Shown in pieces: positions 24,143-32,723 of a DNA stretch of 33,634 nt; position 1 is the stretch's first letter; each line of letters starts with the position of its first letter. Origin of the DNA: Intrasporangium sp. (GTDB lineage: Bacteria; Actinomycetota; Actinomycetes; Actinomycetales; Dermatophilaceae); contig NZ_JAKDLO010000023.1 of NCBI RefSeq assembly GCF_030452765.1, positions 1 to 33,634 on the forward strand. The letters run 5' to 3'. Made by a program: the position numbers and the translations under genes. A model generated the notes under the pieces. That model saw only the letters and a program-made list of their open reading frames with translations, was not told the origin of the DNA and made no database searches.

Positions 24143-25860
24143 ACCGCCAGACCGGTCGCTTCCGTGGCCTGCTCAAGGGCTCGGTCGGGCCCGTCGACAA
24201 CGACTCGCGGTACCTGCTCGACGTGCACTCCCGCCAGCTGCCCGGCGAGGCCACCATGCGGCACTACGACGAGGACGAGCAGGTCGACCTGGTCGTCGTC
24301 GGGGCGGGCGCCGGAGGGTCGGTGCTGGCCCAGCGGCTGGCCCGGCGTGGCTGGCGGGTGGTGATCCTCGAGGCCGGCCCGTTCTGGCACCCCGACGAGG
24401 ACTGGGTCTCCGACGAGGCCGGCTCGCACGGGCTGTACTGGACCCAGAAACGGATCATCGGCGGAGCCGACCCGATCGAGCTGGGCAAGAACAACTCCGG
24501 ACGCGGGGTCGGCGGCTCGATGATCCACTACGCCGGCTACACACCCCGGTTCCACCCCTCCGACTTCGAGACCTTCACCCGGGACGGGGTCGGCGCGGAC
24601 TGGCCGATCCGGTACGAGGACCTGCTCGGCCACTACGAGCGGGTCGAGGCCGAGCTGCCGGTGGCGGGACAGGACTGGCCCTGGGGCTACCCGCACCGCT
24701 ACCCGTTCAGCCCGCACCCGGTCTCGGAACAGGCCACCACGCTGTGGCGCGGCGCCCGCAAGCTCGGGATCCAGATGCGGGTCGGGCCGGTCGGGATCGT
24801 CAACGGCACGTTCGGCAACCGGCCGCACTGCATCTACCGCGGGTACTGCCTGCAGGGCTGCAAGGTCAACGCCAAGGCCAGCCCGTACGTCACCCACCTG
24901 CCCGACGCGCTGGCCCACGGGGTCGAGATCCGGGCCGGCTGCATGGCAGCCCGGGTCGAGCTCGACGAGGCCGGCCGGGCGCGTGGTGTCGTCTACTTCG
25001 ACGAGGCGGGCGGGCCCGAGCGGCTGGCGCGGGCCCGGTTCGTCGCGGTTGCCGGGTACTCGATCGAGACCCCCCGGCTGTTGCTGGGCTCGACCTCGGC
25101 CCGGTTCCCCGACGGGCTGTGCAATGACCACGACCAGGTCGGTCGGTACGTCATGGTCCAGGGCGCCACCCAGACCGCGGGCCGGTGGCCCGATGAGATC
25201 CGGATGTACAAGGCACCCCCGCCGGAGGTCTCCAGCGAGGACTTGTACGAGACCGACGAGTCCCGCGGCTTCGCCCGCGGCTTCTCCATCCAGACCGTCT
25301 CCCCGCTGCCGATCGGCTGGGCCGAGCACGTGCTGGCCGACGGGCACTGGGGCCGAGCGATGCGCGAGTACATGCGCGACTACAATCACTGGGCCACTGT
25401 GGGCGTGCTCAACGAGCTGCTGGCCCACCCGGACAACCGGGTGACCCTGGCCGAGGAGACCGACCCCTACGGGTTGCCGGTGGCGCGGATGGACTACACC
25501 CTGACCGACAACGACAAGGCCAACATGGCCTACTCCACCCACGTGATCACCGACATCCTGCGGGCCGGCGGCGCGCAGGACGTGCTGACCATCCACCGCT
25601 ACGCGCACCTGATCGGCGGCGCCCGGATGGGCAGCAGCCCGGAGGCCAGCGTCGTCGATGCCAACCAGCGCGCCTGGGCGGTGCCGAACCTGTTCCTGGC
25701 CGACGGGTCGGTCTGCCCCACCCAAGGATCGGCCAACCCGGCCCTGACCATCATGGCGCTGGCTTCCCGGCTGGCCGACCGGATGGCCGACGGGACCGCT
25801 ATGGACGAGGACCCACAGGCCCGCACCGGAACCACCCCGGCACGCCAACCGACCGGCTGA
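24139..25860 (+). CDS. GMC-family FAD dehydrogenase, gluconate/glucose-dehydrogenase-like large subunit
   Basis: 573 aa, an FAD enzyme oxidising a sugar, sugar acid or alcohol. The FAD-binding Rossmann motif is VVVGAGAGGSVLAQRLA (about 53-69), followed by VVILEAG; the second GMC block is GRGVGGSMIHYAG (121-133). CIYRGYCLQGC (C231, C237, C241) has the C-x5-C-x3-C spacing that binds a 3Fe-4S cluster in direct-electron-transfer glucose dehydrogenases. The C-terminal catalytic block is HLIGGARMG, then FLADGSVCPTQGSANPALT with the conserved His and Asn. There is no signal peptide. ATG 24139 overlaps the preceding TGA, and this decides the start. The usual multihaem cytochrome c partner is missing. 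The substrate is not predictable. Confidence 0.9.
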   Translation: MNRQTGRFRGLLKGSVGPVDNDSRYLLDVHSRQLPGEATMRHYDEDEQVDLVVVGAGAGGSVLAQRLARRGWRVVILEAGPFWHPDEDWVSDEAGSHGLYWTQKRIIGGADPIELGKNNSGRGVGGSMIHYAGYTPRFHPSDFETFTRDGVGADWPIRYEDLLGHYERVEAELPVAGQDWPWGYPHRYPFSPHPVSEQATTLWRGARKLGIQMRVGPVGIVNGTFGNRPHCIYRGYCLQGCKVNAKASPYVTHLPDALAHGVEIRAGCMAARVELDEAGRARGVVYFDEAGGPERLARARFVAVAGYSIETPRLLLGSTSARFPDGLCNDHDQVGRYVMVQGATQTAGRWPDEIRMYKAPPPEVSSEDLYETDESRGFARGFSIQTVSPLPIGWAEHVLADGHWGRAMREYMRDYNHWATVGVLNELLAHPDNRVTLAEETDPYGLPVARMDYTLTDNDKANMAYSTHVITDILRAGGAQDVLTIHRYAHLIGGARMGSSPEASVVDANQRAWAVPNLFLADGSVCPTQGSANPALTIMALASRLADRMADGTAMDEDPQARTGTTPARQPTG

Positions 25861-25871
25861 AGGGAGGGCGG

Positions 25872-26219
25872 ATGCCCGGCTTCTTCCCCTACTGGGTGGT
25901 GGTCACCCACTTCCTGAACATCTTCCTGCTGCTGCTGCTGGCCCGCTCCGGGCTCGAGGTGATCTCCGCCTTCCCCAAGCTCTACTGGCACGACGACTGC
26001 CCACCCGGACGGTAGTGGCTGGCCCTGGACATGAACGGCGCCCCGCTACCGGTCGAGCACGGAGCCCCCATCCGGCTCCGCGTCGAGACCCAGTTCGGCT
26101 TCAAGATGGTCAAGTGGATCGCCGCGATCGAGTTCGTCGACGACATCACCGACATCGGCATGGGCATGGGCGGCTTCCGCGAGGACCAGCAGTTCTACGC
26201 CAACGCCGCCGGAATCTGA
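25872..26219 (+). pseudogene. Collapsed cytochrome b/sulfite-oxidase-type molybdopterin fusion gene
   Basis: One frame runs through the whole interval with a single TAG at 26013-26015. Before the stop lie 47 codons, MPGFFPYWVVVTHFLNIFLL and on to FPKLYWHDDCPPGR, the first membrane helix of a cytochrome b561-like domain. After it lie WLALDMNGAPLPVEHGAPIRL, FGFKMVKWIAAIEFVDD and GGFREDQQFYANAAGI, the C-terminal end of a sulfite-oxidase-fold molybdopterin enzyme. The remaining helices and the molybdopterin domain, several hundred residues in intact fusions, are gone. The TAG stands where relatives usually have Glu before Trp (from memory), so it could be a GAG-to-TAG change. ATG follows GGAGGG in AAGGGAGGGCGG. 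It lies 11 bp after the GMC gene. Confidence 0.75.
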
Positions 26220-26236
26220 AGAAGGGTCGAGCAGCC

Positions 26237-28006
26237 GTGCCACCACAAGCCCACCCGCACCGAGGTTTCCCGCCATACGTGCTGCGCGAGTACGCGCTGC
26301 TCGCCGACGGAGAGCGCGGCGCCCTGCTGGGCCCACGCGGCGACGTCGCGTGGCTGTGCGCGCCGTGCTGGCACTCCGAAGCCGTGTTCTCCAGCCTGAT
26401 CGGCGGCGCAGGCTACTATGCGGTCACCCCGGTCGACGAGTTCGTGTGGGGCGGCTACTACGAGCAGGGGTCGCTGGTCTGGCGGTCTCGGTGGGTCACG
26501 AGCACCGGGATCGTGGAGTGCCGCGAGGCCCTGGCCTTCCCGGGCGACCCGGAACGGCTGGTCTTGGTGCGACGAGTCGTCGCCGTCGAGCACGACGCTC
26601 ACGTACGGGTGCTGCTCGACCCGCGGGCCGGGTTCGGACAGCACCCGATGACCGACCTGAGCAAGGACCACGGGATCTGGACCGCGACCTGCGGACCGTT
26701 GCGGATGCGCTGGTCGGGCGCTGCGCAGGCCAGGCGGCGATCCGGAGGCGAGCTGGCCCTCACTCTGCGACCGGCCACCGGGGAGCACCATGACCTCGTT
26801 CTCGAGCTGACCTCGGGCAGGCTGCCGGACCGACCACCCGATCCGGATGCGGTGTGGGAGGCGACCGAGCACGCGTGGTCGGTCGCCGTGCCCGACCTGG
26901 CCGACTCGGTGGCTCCGCGCGACGCCCGGCACGCCTACGCCGTCCTGCGCGGGCTGACCAGCCACGGCGGTGGCATGGTTGCCGCAGCCACCATGAGCCT
27001 GCCGGAGCGGGCCGAGCAGGGCCGCAACTACGACTACCGGTACGTGTGGATCCGCGACCAGGCCTTCACCGGTCAGGCGATCGCGGCCGCCGGCGCCCAC
27101 CCGCTGCTCGACGAGGCGGTCCGGTTCGTCTCAGCCCGGCTGCTCGACGACGGTCCGGACCTGGCCCCGGCCTACACCATCCTGGGTGGACCGGTCCCCG
27201 ACCAGCGCACCCTCGACCTACCAGGGTATCCCGGCGGCCACGACATCACCGGCAACCACGTCAACGCCCAGTTCCAGCTCGACGCGTACGGCGAGGCGCT
27301 GCTGCTGCTTGCCGCCGCCGCCGGTCACGACCACCTCGATGCCGACGGCTGGCGGGCCGCCGAGACCGCGGTCGCGGCGATCGGTGCACGCTGGACCCAG
27401 CCGGAGGCCGGGATCTGGGAGCTGCAGCCACGCAACTGGACCGAGAGCCGGCTGATCTGCGTGGCCGGGCTGCGTGCCATCGCCTCGGCCGGTGCGCCAC
27501 CGGCACAGACCGGCGCCTGGCTCGCCCTGGCCGAGCGGATCCTCGCCGAGACGGCCGCCACCAGCACCCATTCGTCGGGCCGGTGGCAGCGTGGCCCCGA
27601 TGACGACGGCCTGGACGCCGCGCTCCTGCTGCCACCGCTGCGAGGCGCCGTACCCGCCGACGACCCGCGCACCGTCAGCACCGTATCGGCCCTGCTCGAG
27701 GAGCTGGCCGACGACCACTTCCTGTACCGCTTCCGGCAACAGCCCGGACCCCTGGCCAACGCAGAGGGCGCGTTCGTGCTGTGCGGATTCGTGATGGCGA
27801 TGGCCCAGCACCAGCAGGGCAACCAGATCGAGGCGTTCCGCTGGTTCGAGCGCAACCGCGCCACCTGCGGGCCGCCGGGGCTGTTCGCCGAGGAGTACGA
27901 CGTGGCCCAACGCCAGCTGCGCGGCAACCTGCCTCAGGCCTTCGTGCACGCACTCATGCTCGAGGCCTCGATCCGGCTCGCCGAACCCACAGCGGGTCCC
28001 CGATGA
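26237..28006 (+). CDS. Glycoside hydrolase family 15 protein (glucoamylase/trehalase-like)
   Basis: 589 aa: an N-terminal beta-sandwich (about 1-215) and the alpha/alpha-toroid catalytic domain. Catalytic blocks: NYDYRYVWIRDQAFT (about 265), the general acid in AGIWELQPRNW (about E395), and the second Glu in GLFAEEYDVAQRQLRGNLPQ (about E552/E553). Bacterial members cleave alpha-1,4-glucans, or alpha,alpha-trehalose in some actinobacteria, to glucose. No signal peptide, so the substrate is intracellular. The GTG start at 26237 precedes PPQAHPHRGFPPYVLREYALL, the normal N-terminus of the family; GGGTCGAG lies upstream. Released glucose could feed the neighbouring dehydrogenase. The stop overlaps a small ORF. 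Confidence 0.88.
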   Translation: MPPQAHPHRGFPPYVLREYALLADGERGALLGPRGDVAWLCAPCWHSEAVFSSLIGGAGYYAVTPVDEFVWGGYYEQGSLVWRSRWVTSTGIVECREALAFPGDPERLVLVRRVVAVEHDAHVRVLLDPRAGFGQHPMTDLSKDHGIWTATCGPLRMRWSGAAQARRRSGGELALTLRPATGEHHDLVLELTSGRLPDRPPDPDAVWEATEHAWSVAVPDLADSVAPRDARHAYAVLRGLTSHGGGMVAAATMSLPERAEQGRNYDYRYVWIRDQAFTGQAIAAAGAHPLLDEAVRFVSARLLDDGPDLAPAYTILGGPVPDQRTLDLPGYPGGHDITGNHVNAQFQLDAYGEALLLLAAAAGHDHLDADGWRAAETAVAAIGARWTQPEAGIWELQPRNWTESRLICVAGLRAIASAGAPPAQTGAWLALAERILAETAATSTHSSGRWQRGPDDDGLDAALLLPPLRGAVPADDPRTVSTVSALLEELADDHFLYRFRQQPGPLANAEGAFVLCGFVMAMAQHQQGNQIEAFRWFERNRATCGPPGLFAEEYDVAQRQLRGNLPQAFVHALMLEASIRLAEPTAGPR

Positions 28007-28140
28007 ACACCACCCGACCAGTCGATGCCCTCCGCTCGACCGACCCTCGCCATCGCCGCGCCGCACCCACCCACGCAGCCCTCGCGACATCGTTCGCCGC
28101 CCGAACCACCGATCCGACCACCTGGAGAGAGCACAGATGA
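28003..28140 (+). CDS. Possible 45-aa linker ORF between the GH15 and SDR genes
   Basis: Its ATG (28003-28005) overlaps the GH15 TGA, and its TGA (28138-28140) overlaps the SDR ATG, both as ATGA. The product (MNTTRPVDALRSTDPRHRR to TTWREHR) is basic and of unknown family. Third-position G/C is lower than in the neighbours (about three quarters by eye). It may be a real small protein, or only a translated bridge that lets ribosomes reach the SDR gene. The SDR gene also has its own GGAGAG ribosome site. Confidence 0.35.
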   Translation: MNTTRPVDALRSTDPRHRRAAPTHAALATSFAARTTDPTTWREHR

Positions 28141-29192
28141 CACATGCAAGCACATCCAAGACGCATCAGGCGCGTGGCACCGGCAAGATAGTCGTCGTCA
28201 CCGGAGGAACCGGAGGCATCGGCCGGGCGACCGTCCGCGCCTTCGCCGCCGCCGGGTATGACGTCGCGGTCCTCGCCCGCGGACAGGCCGGCCTCGACGC
28301 GGCGGTCCAGGACGTGGCGTCGGCCGGCTCCCGCTCGCTGGGCATCGAGACCGACGTCGCCGACTACAGCGCCGTGCGAGGCGCGGCCGACCATGTCGAG
28401 GACAAGCTCGGCCCCATCGACTGCTGGGTCAACGTCGCGTTCACCTCGGTCTTCTCCCGGTTCGTCGACATCGACCCCGACGAGTACCGCCGAGTCACCG
28501 AGGTCAACTACCTCGGCTTCGTCTACGCCACGATGGTGGCGCTGTCCAAGATGCTCCCGCGAGACCGCGGCACGATCGTGCAGGTCGGCTCCGCCCTGGC
28601 CTACCGCGGCATCCCGCTGCAGACCGCGTACTGCGGGTCCAAGCACGCCATCCAGGGCTTCCACGAGGCGCTGCGCTGCGAACTGCTGCACGAGAAGAGC
28701 AACGTGCACGTGACGATGGTGCAGATGCCCGGCACGAACACGCCCCAGTTCGACTGGGTGCGCTCCAAGCTGCTCAAGAAGGCGCAACCCGTGCCGCCGA
28801 TCTACCAGCCCGAGATCCCGGCCACCGCGGTCCTGTATGCCGCCGAGCATCCACGCCGCCGCGAGTACTGGGTCGGCGGCTCGACCGTTGGCACCCTGAT
28901 CGGCGACAAGCTCGCGCCCGGCCTGCTGGACCGATACCTGGCCAGGACCGGGTTCTCCTCCCAACAGACCGACACCGACCGGCCGGCGAACCAGCCGGAG
29001 AACCTGTGGCAGCCGGCCGACGGCCCCGACGGACGCGACTACGGCGCCCATGGACGGTTCGACGAGCAGGCCAAGACCCGCAGCTACCAGCTGTGGGCCT
29101 CCCAGCACCATGGGCTCGTCGCCACCGGCGCGGCGGCCGTCGGTGCAGGCGCGGGCGCGCTCGCGTGGTGGGGTCGTCAGCGCCATACGTGA
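28137..29192 (+). CDS. Short-chain dehydrogenase/reductase with a C-terminal membrane anchor
   Basis: 351 aa. Classical SDR: the cofactor motif VVVTGGTGGIGRA (about 19-31), the catalytic Ser152 in VQVGSALAYRG, and Tyr165/Lys169 in TAYCGSKHA. The NAD-strand motif usually NNAG reads CWVNVAF here, a family variant. After the SDR fold (to about 260) there is a polar linker and a hydrophobic segment (about 329-347, GLVATGAAAVGAGAGALAWWG), so the enzyme may be tethered to the inner membrane with the catalytic domain in the cytoplasm. The start ATG 28137 follows GGAGAG by 7 nt. Substrate unknown. Confidence 0.88.
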   Translation: MTHASTSKTHQARGTGKIVVVTGGTGGIGRATVRAFAAAGYDVAVLARGQAGLDAAVQDVASAGSRSLGIETDVADYSAVRGAADHVEDKLGPIDCWVNVAFTSVFSRFVDIDPDEYRRVTEVNYLGFVYATMVALSKMLPRDRGTIVQVGSALAYRGIPLQTAYCGSKHAIQGFHEALRCELLHEKSNVHVTMVQMPGTNTPQFDWVRSKLLKKAQPVPPIYQPEIPATAVLYAAEHPRRREYWVGGSTVGTLIGDKLAPGLLDRYLARTGFSSQQTDTDRPANQPENLWQPADGPDGRDYGAHGRFDEQAKTRSYQLWASQHHGLVATGAAAVGAGAGALAWWGRQRHT

Positions 29193-29258
29193 GAGAGCCA
29201 GAGGCATCCCAGCGGCGGACGCCGCAAGCCACGACCCGAAACGCAAGGAGAATGTGCC

Positions 29259-30640
29259 ATGAGCAGCACGGTCAGCGACGTCATCATCGACCGGTTGATC
29301 CAGTGGGACCTGCACCGGTTCTACGGGTTCCCCGGCGACGGGATCGGCGGCTTCGACGCCGCACTGGAGCGCGCCGAATCCGACGGGAAGGACTTCCGCT
29401 ACATCCGCCCCACCCACGAGGAGATCGCCGCCTTCCTCGCCTGCGCGCACGCCAAGTTCACCGGCGAGGTCGGCGTGTGCATCGCCACCTCCGGTCCGGG
29501 TGCGGTGCACCTGCTCAACGGCCTGTACGACGCCAAACTGGACAACCAGCCCGTGGTCGCCATCGTGGGCCAACAGGGCCTTGTGTCGCTGGGCAGCGAC
29601 ACCCAGCAGGAGATGGACCTCGAGGCCATCTTCGCCGACGTCGCCGGCTACGTGCAGACCGTCACCACCCCCATGCAAGCCCCGATGGTCCTCGACCGCG
29701 CCGTCCGGATCGCTGCCGCCGAACGCTGCCCGACCGTGGTCATCCTGCCTGCAGATGTGCAGAACCTGGCGGCGGTCGAGCCGGCGGCCGAGCACTGGGT
29801 CTCCCGCACCGGCGTCGGGCACGGATCGACCAGCCTGGTCCCACCCGACGACGAGCTCGATCGCGCCGCCGAGGTCCTGAACGCCGGCAGCAAGGTCGTG
29901 ATGATGGTCGGCCAGGGCGCCCGCGGCGCCACCGACGAGGTCATCGCCGTCGCGGAGCGGCTCGGCGCGGGTGTGGTCACCGCCCTGCTGGGCAAGGACG
30001 TCGTGCCCGGCGACCTGCCGTACCACACCCAGCAGCTCGGGCTGCTCGGCTCCAAACCGAGCTACGACATGATGCAGGACTGCGACACCCTGCTCATGGT
30101 CGGCAGTTCGCCCACCCGGGCCGCCCGGTGGTGTGCACCATCGGTGACGGCGCGTTCCAGATGCTCGGCATGAACGAGCTGCTCACCGTCAAACGGCACT
30201 GGCGCGAGTGGGAGAACCCGTGCTTCATCGTGCTCGTGCTGCACAACGGCGACCTGACCCAGGTGTCGTGGGAGATGCGCGAGGTCGGCGACCCCCGCTA
30301 CGACACCAGCCAGCTCGTCGAGGACATGGACTACGCCGGGTACGCCGGGCTGCTCGGCCTGCGCGGCATCACCGTCAAGCGACCCGAGGAGGTCGAGGAC
30401 TTCTGGGAGCAGGCCTTCGCCGCCGACCGGCCCGTCGTCCTGGACGTGCACACCGACCCCAACGTCCCGCCCCTGCCCGCCCACATCTCCTTCGACGAGG
30501 CCAAGGGCTTCCTTTCCACCCTGCTCAAGGGCGATCCTGCCGAGTCGGCCGTGATCCGCAACTCCGCCCGAGCGATGGCGGCGCAGCTTTTCGCCAAGGC
30601 CAAGGACGCCGTCACCCACGACGACACGACGCAGCCATGA
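29259..30640 (+). pseudogene. Thiamine-diphosphate enzyme (pyruvate oxidase/decarboxylase-like) with internal deletion and frameshift
   Basis: The N-terminal 284 codons encode the pyrimidine-binding domain and the start of the central domain: GFPGDGIGGFDAAL, the catalytic-Glu motif RPTHEEIAAFL (about 50-60), IATSGPGAVHLLNGLYDAK, and MVGQGARGAT. At about 30105-30112 it leaps from MVGSS into AHPGRPVVCTIGDGAFQM in another frame, the C-terminal diphosphate-binding domain (GDG motif, HNGDLTQVSWEMRE where most have HNN), which ends at 30640. About 130 residues of the usual 570-600 are missing. The uncorrected frame stops at 30173. ATG 29259 follows AAGGAG. The intact enzyme would decarboxylate or oxidise a 2-oxo acid. 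Confidence 0.85.
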
Positions 30641-30755
30641 GCGGTCGACGAGCTGCTGGTCGGACCACGATAATCGGCTGGTGCACGCCGCTGCCTACAC
30701 CATCCGCCCGAAGCCACCGCAGCAGATGGCATCGCCGCCTGACTGATGGGATCGT

Positions 30756-32711
30756 GTGGATGGGGAGATCGAGGTCAACGTCGTGAGCGGGAAGTCTGAC
30801 ACAGGTTCCAGCGCAGGGCGGGACGAGGCCGCACGCGAGGGTTGGGCCAAGCAGGCGCTCGTGGCGTTGGCCACGCTCGGCGTCGTCTACGGCGACCTGG
30901 GCACCAGTGTCATCTACTCGCTGCACACGGTGTTCACCGGCGGCGACCGGGTGCTCGCACCGAATCCGGTGAACGTGCTGGGCGTCCTGTCGCTGGTGTT
31001 CTGGACGTTGATCCTCATCGTCTCGGTCAAGTACATGGTCTTCGTGCTGCGTGCGGACAACCGCGGTGAGGGCGGCATGTTCGCGCTGATCGCCCTGCTG
31101 CGCCCATGGCGGAACATGCAGCGTCTGTCGCGCCGCGGCCTGGTCCTGCTCGGGTTGGCCGGAGCGTCGATGCTCTATGCCGGCGTCATGATCACCCCCG
31201 CGATCTCGATCCTCAGCGCGGTCGAAGGGTTGCAGGTCGCCTCGCCCGGTATGGCGCGCTTCGTGCTCCCGGTGACGCTGGTGATCCTGGTCCTGCTGTT
31301 CGCCGTGCAGCACTTCGGGTCGACACGGGTCGGCTGGACATTCGGGCCGATCATGGCGGTGTGGTTCCTGGTCATCGCGGCGCTGGGTGCGTACGGCATC
31401 ACCGTGCAACCGCAGGTGGTGTCCGCCGTCAACCCAGCGCATGCCGTCGAGTTCTTCAGCCGCAACGGGGTGGAGGCCTTCCTGATCCTCTTCGGCGTCT
31501 TCCTGGTCACCACCGGCGCCGAGGCTCTGTACGCCGACATCGGACACTTCGGGCGCAGTCCGATCCGCTGGATCTGGTTCGTGTTCGTGCTGCCGGCGCT
31601 GCTGCTCAACTACTTCGGGCAGGGCGCGATGCTGCTGCAGGACACGCGACGTACGGAGCAGCCTTTCTATCACCTCATTCCTTCGGCGTTGCTCTACCCG
31701 CTGGTCGGCCTGGCGATGCTGGCCACGATCGTCGCGTCGCAGGCTGCGATCACGGGCGCCTTCTCGATGACGCACCAAGCCGCCAGGCTCGGCCTCGTGC
31801 CACGCTCACGGATCGTGCAGACCTCCGAGGAGACCTCCGGCCAGGTGTATGTGCCCTTCGTGAACTGGGTGCTGATGGCTGCGGGGATCGGCCTGGTGGT
31901 GTTGTTCCAGAGCTCGAACAAGCTGGCGAGCACCTACGGCATCAGCATCAGCACAACCATGGTCGTCACCACGGTCCTGGCGTTCGTCGTGGCCCGCGAA
32001 TGGGGTCGCTGGCCGTTGTGGCAGGCCCTGGTGTTCCTGATCGGGTTCTTGGCCATCGACCTGACGTACTTCGGCTCCAACCTGATGCGGATCCCGCACG
32101 GAGGCTGGTTCCCCGCCGCGATGGCAGCCCTGCTCTTCACGATGATGGCGACGTGGCGCCGCGGCGGTGAGCTACTGGCGCGGCGGGCCGACACGGACGC
32201 GAAGACCATGGAGGAGCTGCTCGGCGAGATGGAGCGGGACAGCGTGGCGCGCGTCCCTGGCACCGCCGTGTTCGTGACTCCGCGGCTCACCGACACGCCG
32301 GCGTCGCTGGCCCACCACGTGCGACGCAACCATGCCCTGCAGGAGCAGGTGGTGCTGCTGACCGTCCTCGGCGAGGACGTGCCCCGCACCACCCGTGAGG
32401 AGCGGCGGGACTTCGACGACCTGGGCGCCGGGTTCTTCCGCGTTGTGCTGCACTACGGCTACATGCAGCAGGCCAACGTCCCCTCCGAGCTGGCAACCTG
32501 CACGGACGATGGCCTCCAGATCGACCTGAAGGAGGCCACCTACTACATCGAACACGAGTCCCCGCTCAGTAGCGGAGGTCGACTGCGCGGCCTGACGGTC
32601 TGGCGACGTCGCTTGTTCGGCTTCCTGGTGCGCAACTCGCTCGACGTCACCATCCACTACCAGATCCCGAGCCGGCAGGTCGTGGACGTGAGCCTGCGCG
32701 TGCGCATCTGA
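30756..32711 (+). CDS. kup: Kup-family potassium uptake protein
   Basis: 651 aa potassium/proton symporter of the KUP/HAK family. About 12 membrane segments lie between residues 30 and 465. Signature stretches are VVYGDLGTSVIYSLHTVF (about 43-60), ADNRGEGGMFALIALL (about 100), GVMITPAISILSAVEG (about 146) and TTGAEALYADIGHFGR. A cytoplasmic domain of about 185 residues follows. GTG 30756 gives the listed frame; a second GTG at 30783, with GAGG about 9 nt upstream, is equally plausible and would shorten the N-terminus by nine residues. It is the only transporter in the island and is followed by a hairpin. Potassium uptake is consistent with a stress-related island, but this is inference. Confidence 0.93.
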   Translation: MDGEIEVNVVSGKSDTGSSAGRDEAAREGWAKQALVALATLGVVYGDLGTSVIYSLHTVFTGGDRVLAPNPVNVLGVLSLVFWTLILIVSVKYMVFVLRADNRGEGGMFALIALLRPWRNMQRLSRRGLVLLGLAGASMLYAGVMITPAISILSAVEGLQVASPGMARFVLPVTLVILVLLFAVQHFGSTRVGWTFGPIMAVWFLVIAALGAYGITVQPQVVSAVNPAHAVEFFSRNGVEAFLILFGVFLVTTGAEALYADIGHFGRSPIRWIWFVFVLPALLLNYFGQGAMLLQDTRRTEQPFYHLIPSALLYPLVGLAMLATIVASQAAITGAFSMTHQAARLGLVPRSRIVQTSEETSGQVYVPFVNWVLMAAGIGLVVLFQSSNKLASTYGISISTTMVVTTVLAFVVAREWGRWPLWQALVFLIGFLAIDLTYFGSNLMRIPHGGWFPAAMAALLFTMMATWRRGGELLARRADTDAKTMEELLGEMERDSVARVPGTAVFVTPRLTDTPASLAHHVRRNHALQEQVVLLTVLGEDVPRTTREERRDFDDLGAGFFRVVLHYGYMQQANVPSELATCTDDGLQIDLKEATYYIEHESPLSSGGRLRGLTVWRRRLFGFLVRNSLDVTIHYQIPSRQVVDVSLRVRI

Positions 32712-32723
32712 GTGTGCATCTGC

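Noticed and set aside
26013-26015. TAG read through as pyrrolysine or another recoded residue
   Set aside because: The flanks already show a large deletion of both domains, so a nonsense mutation in a dead gene is simpler. No pyl genes are visible.
27954-30026. 690-codon minus-strand frame opposite the SDR and thiamine-diphosphate genes
   Set aside because: Antisense shadow; residue content (Asp/Gly/Val/His-rich) is typical of reversed high-GC genes.
30641-30755. c-di-AMP (ydaO-type) riboswitch ahead of kup
   Set aside because: Only 115 bp is available and none of the conserved motif segments is recognisable.
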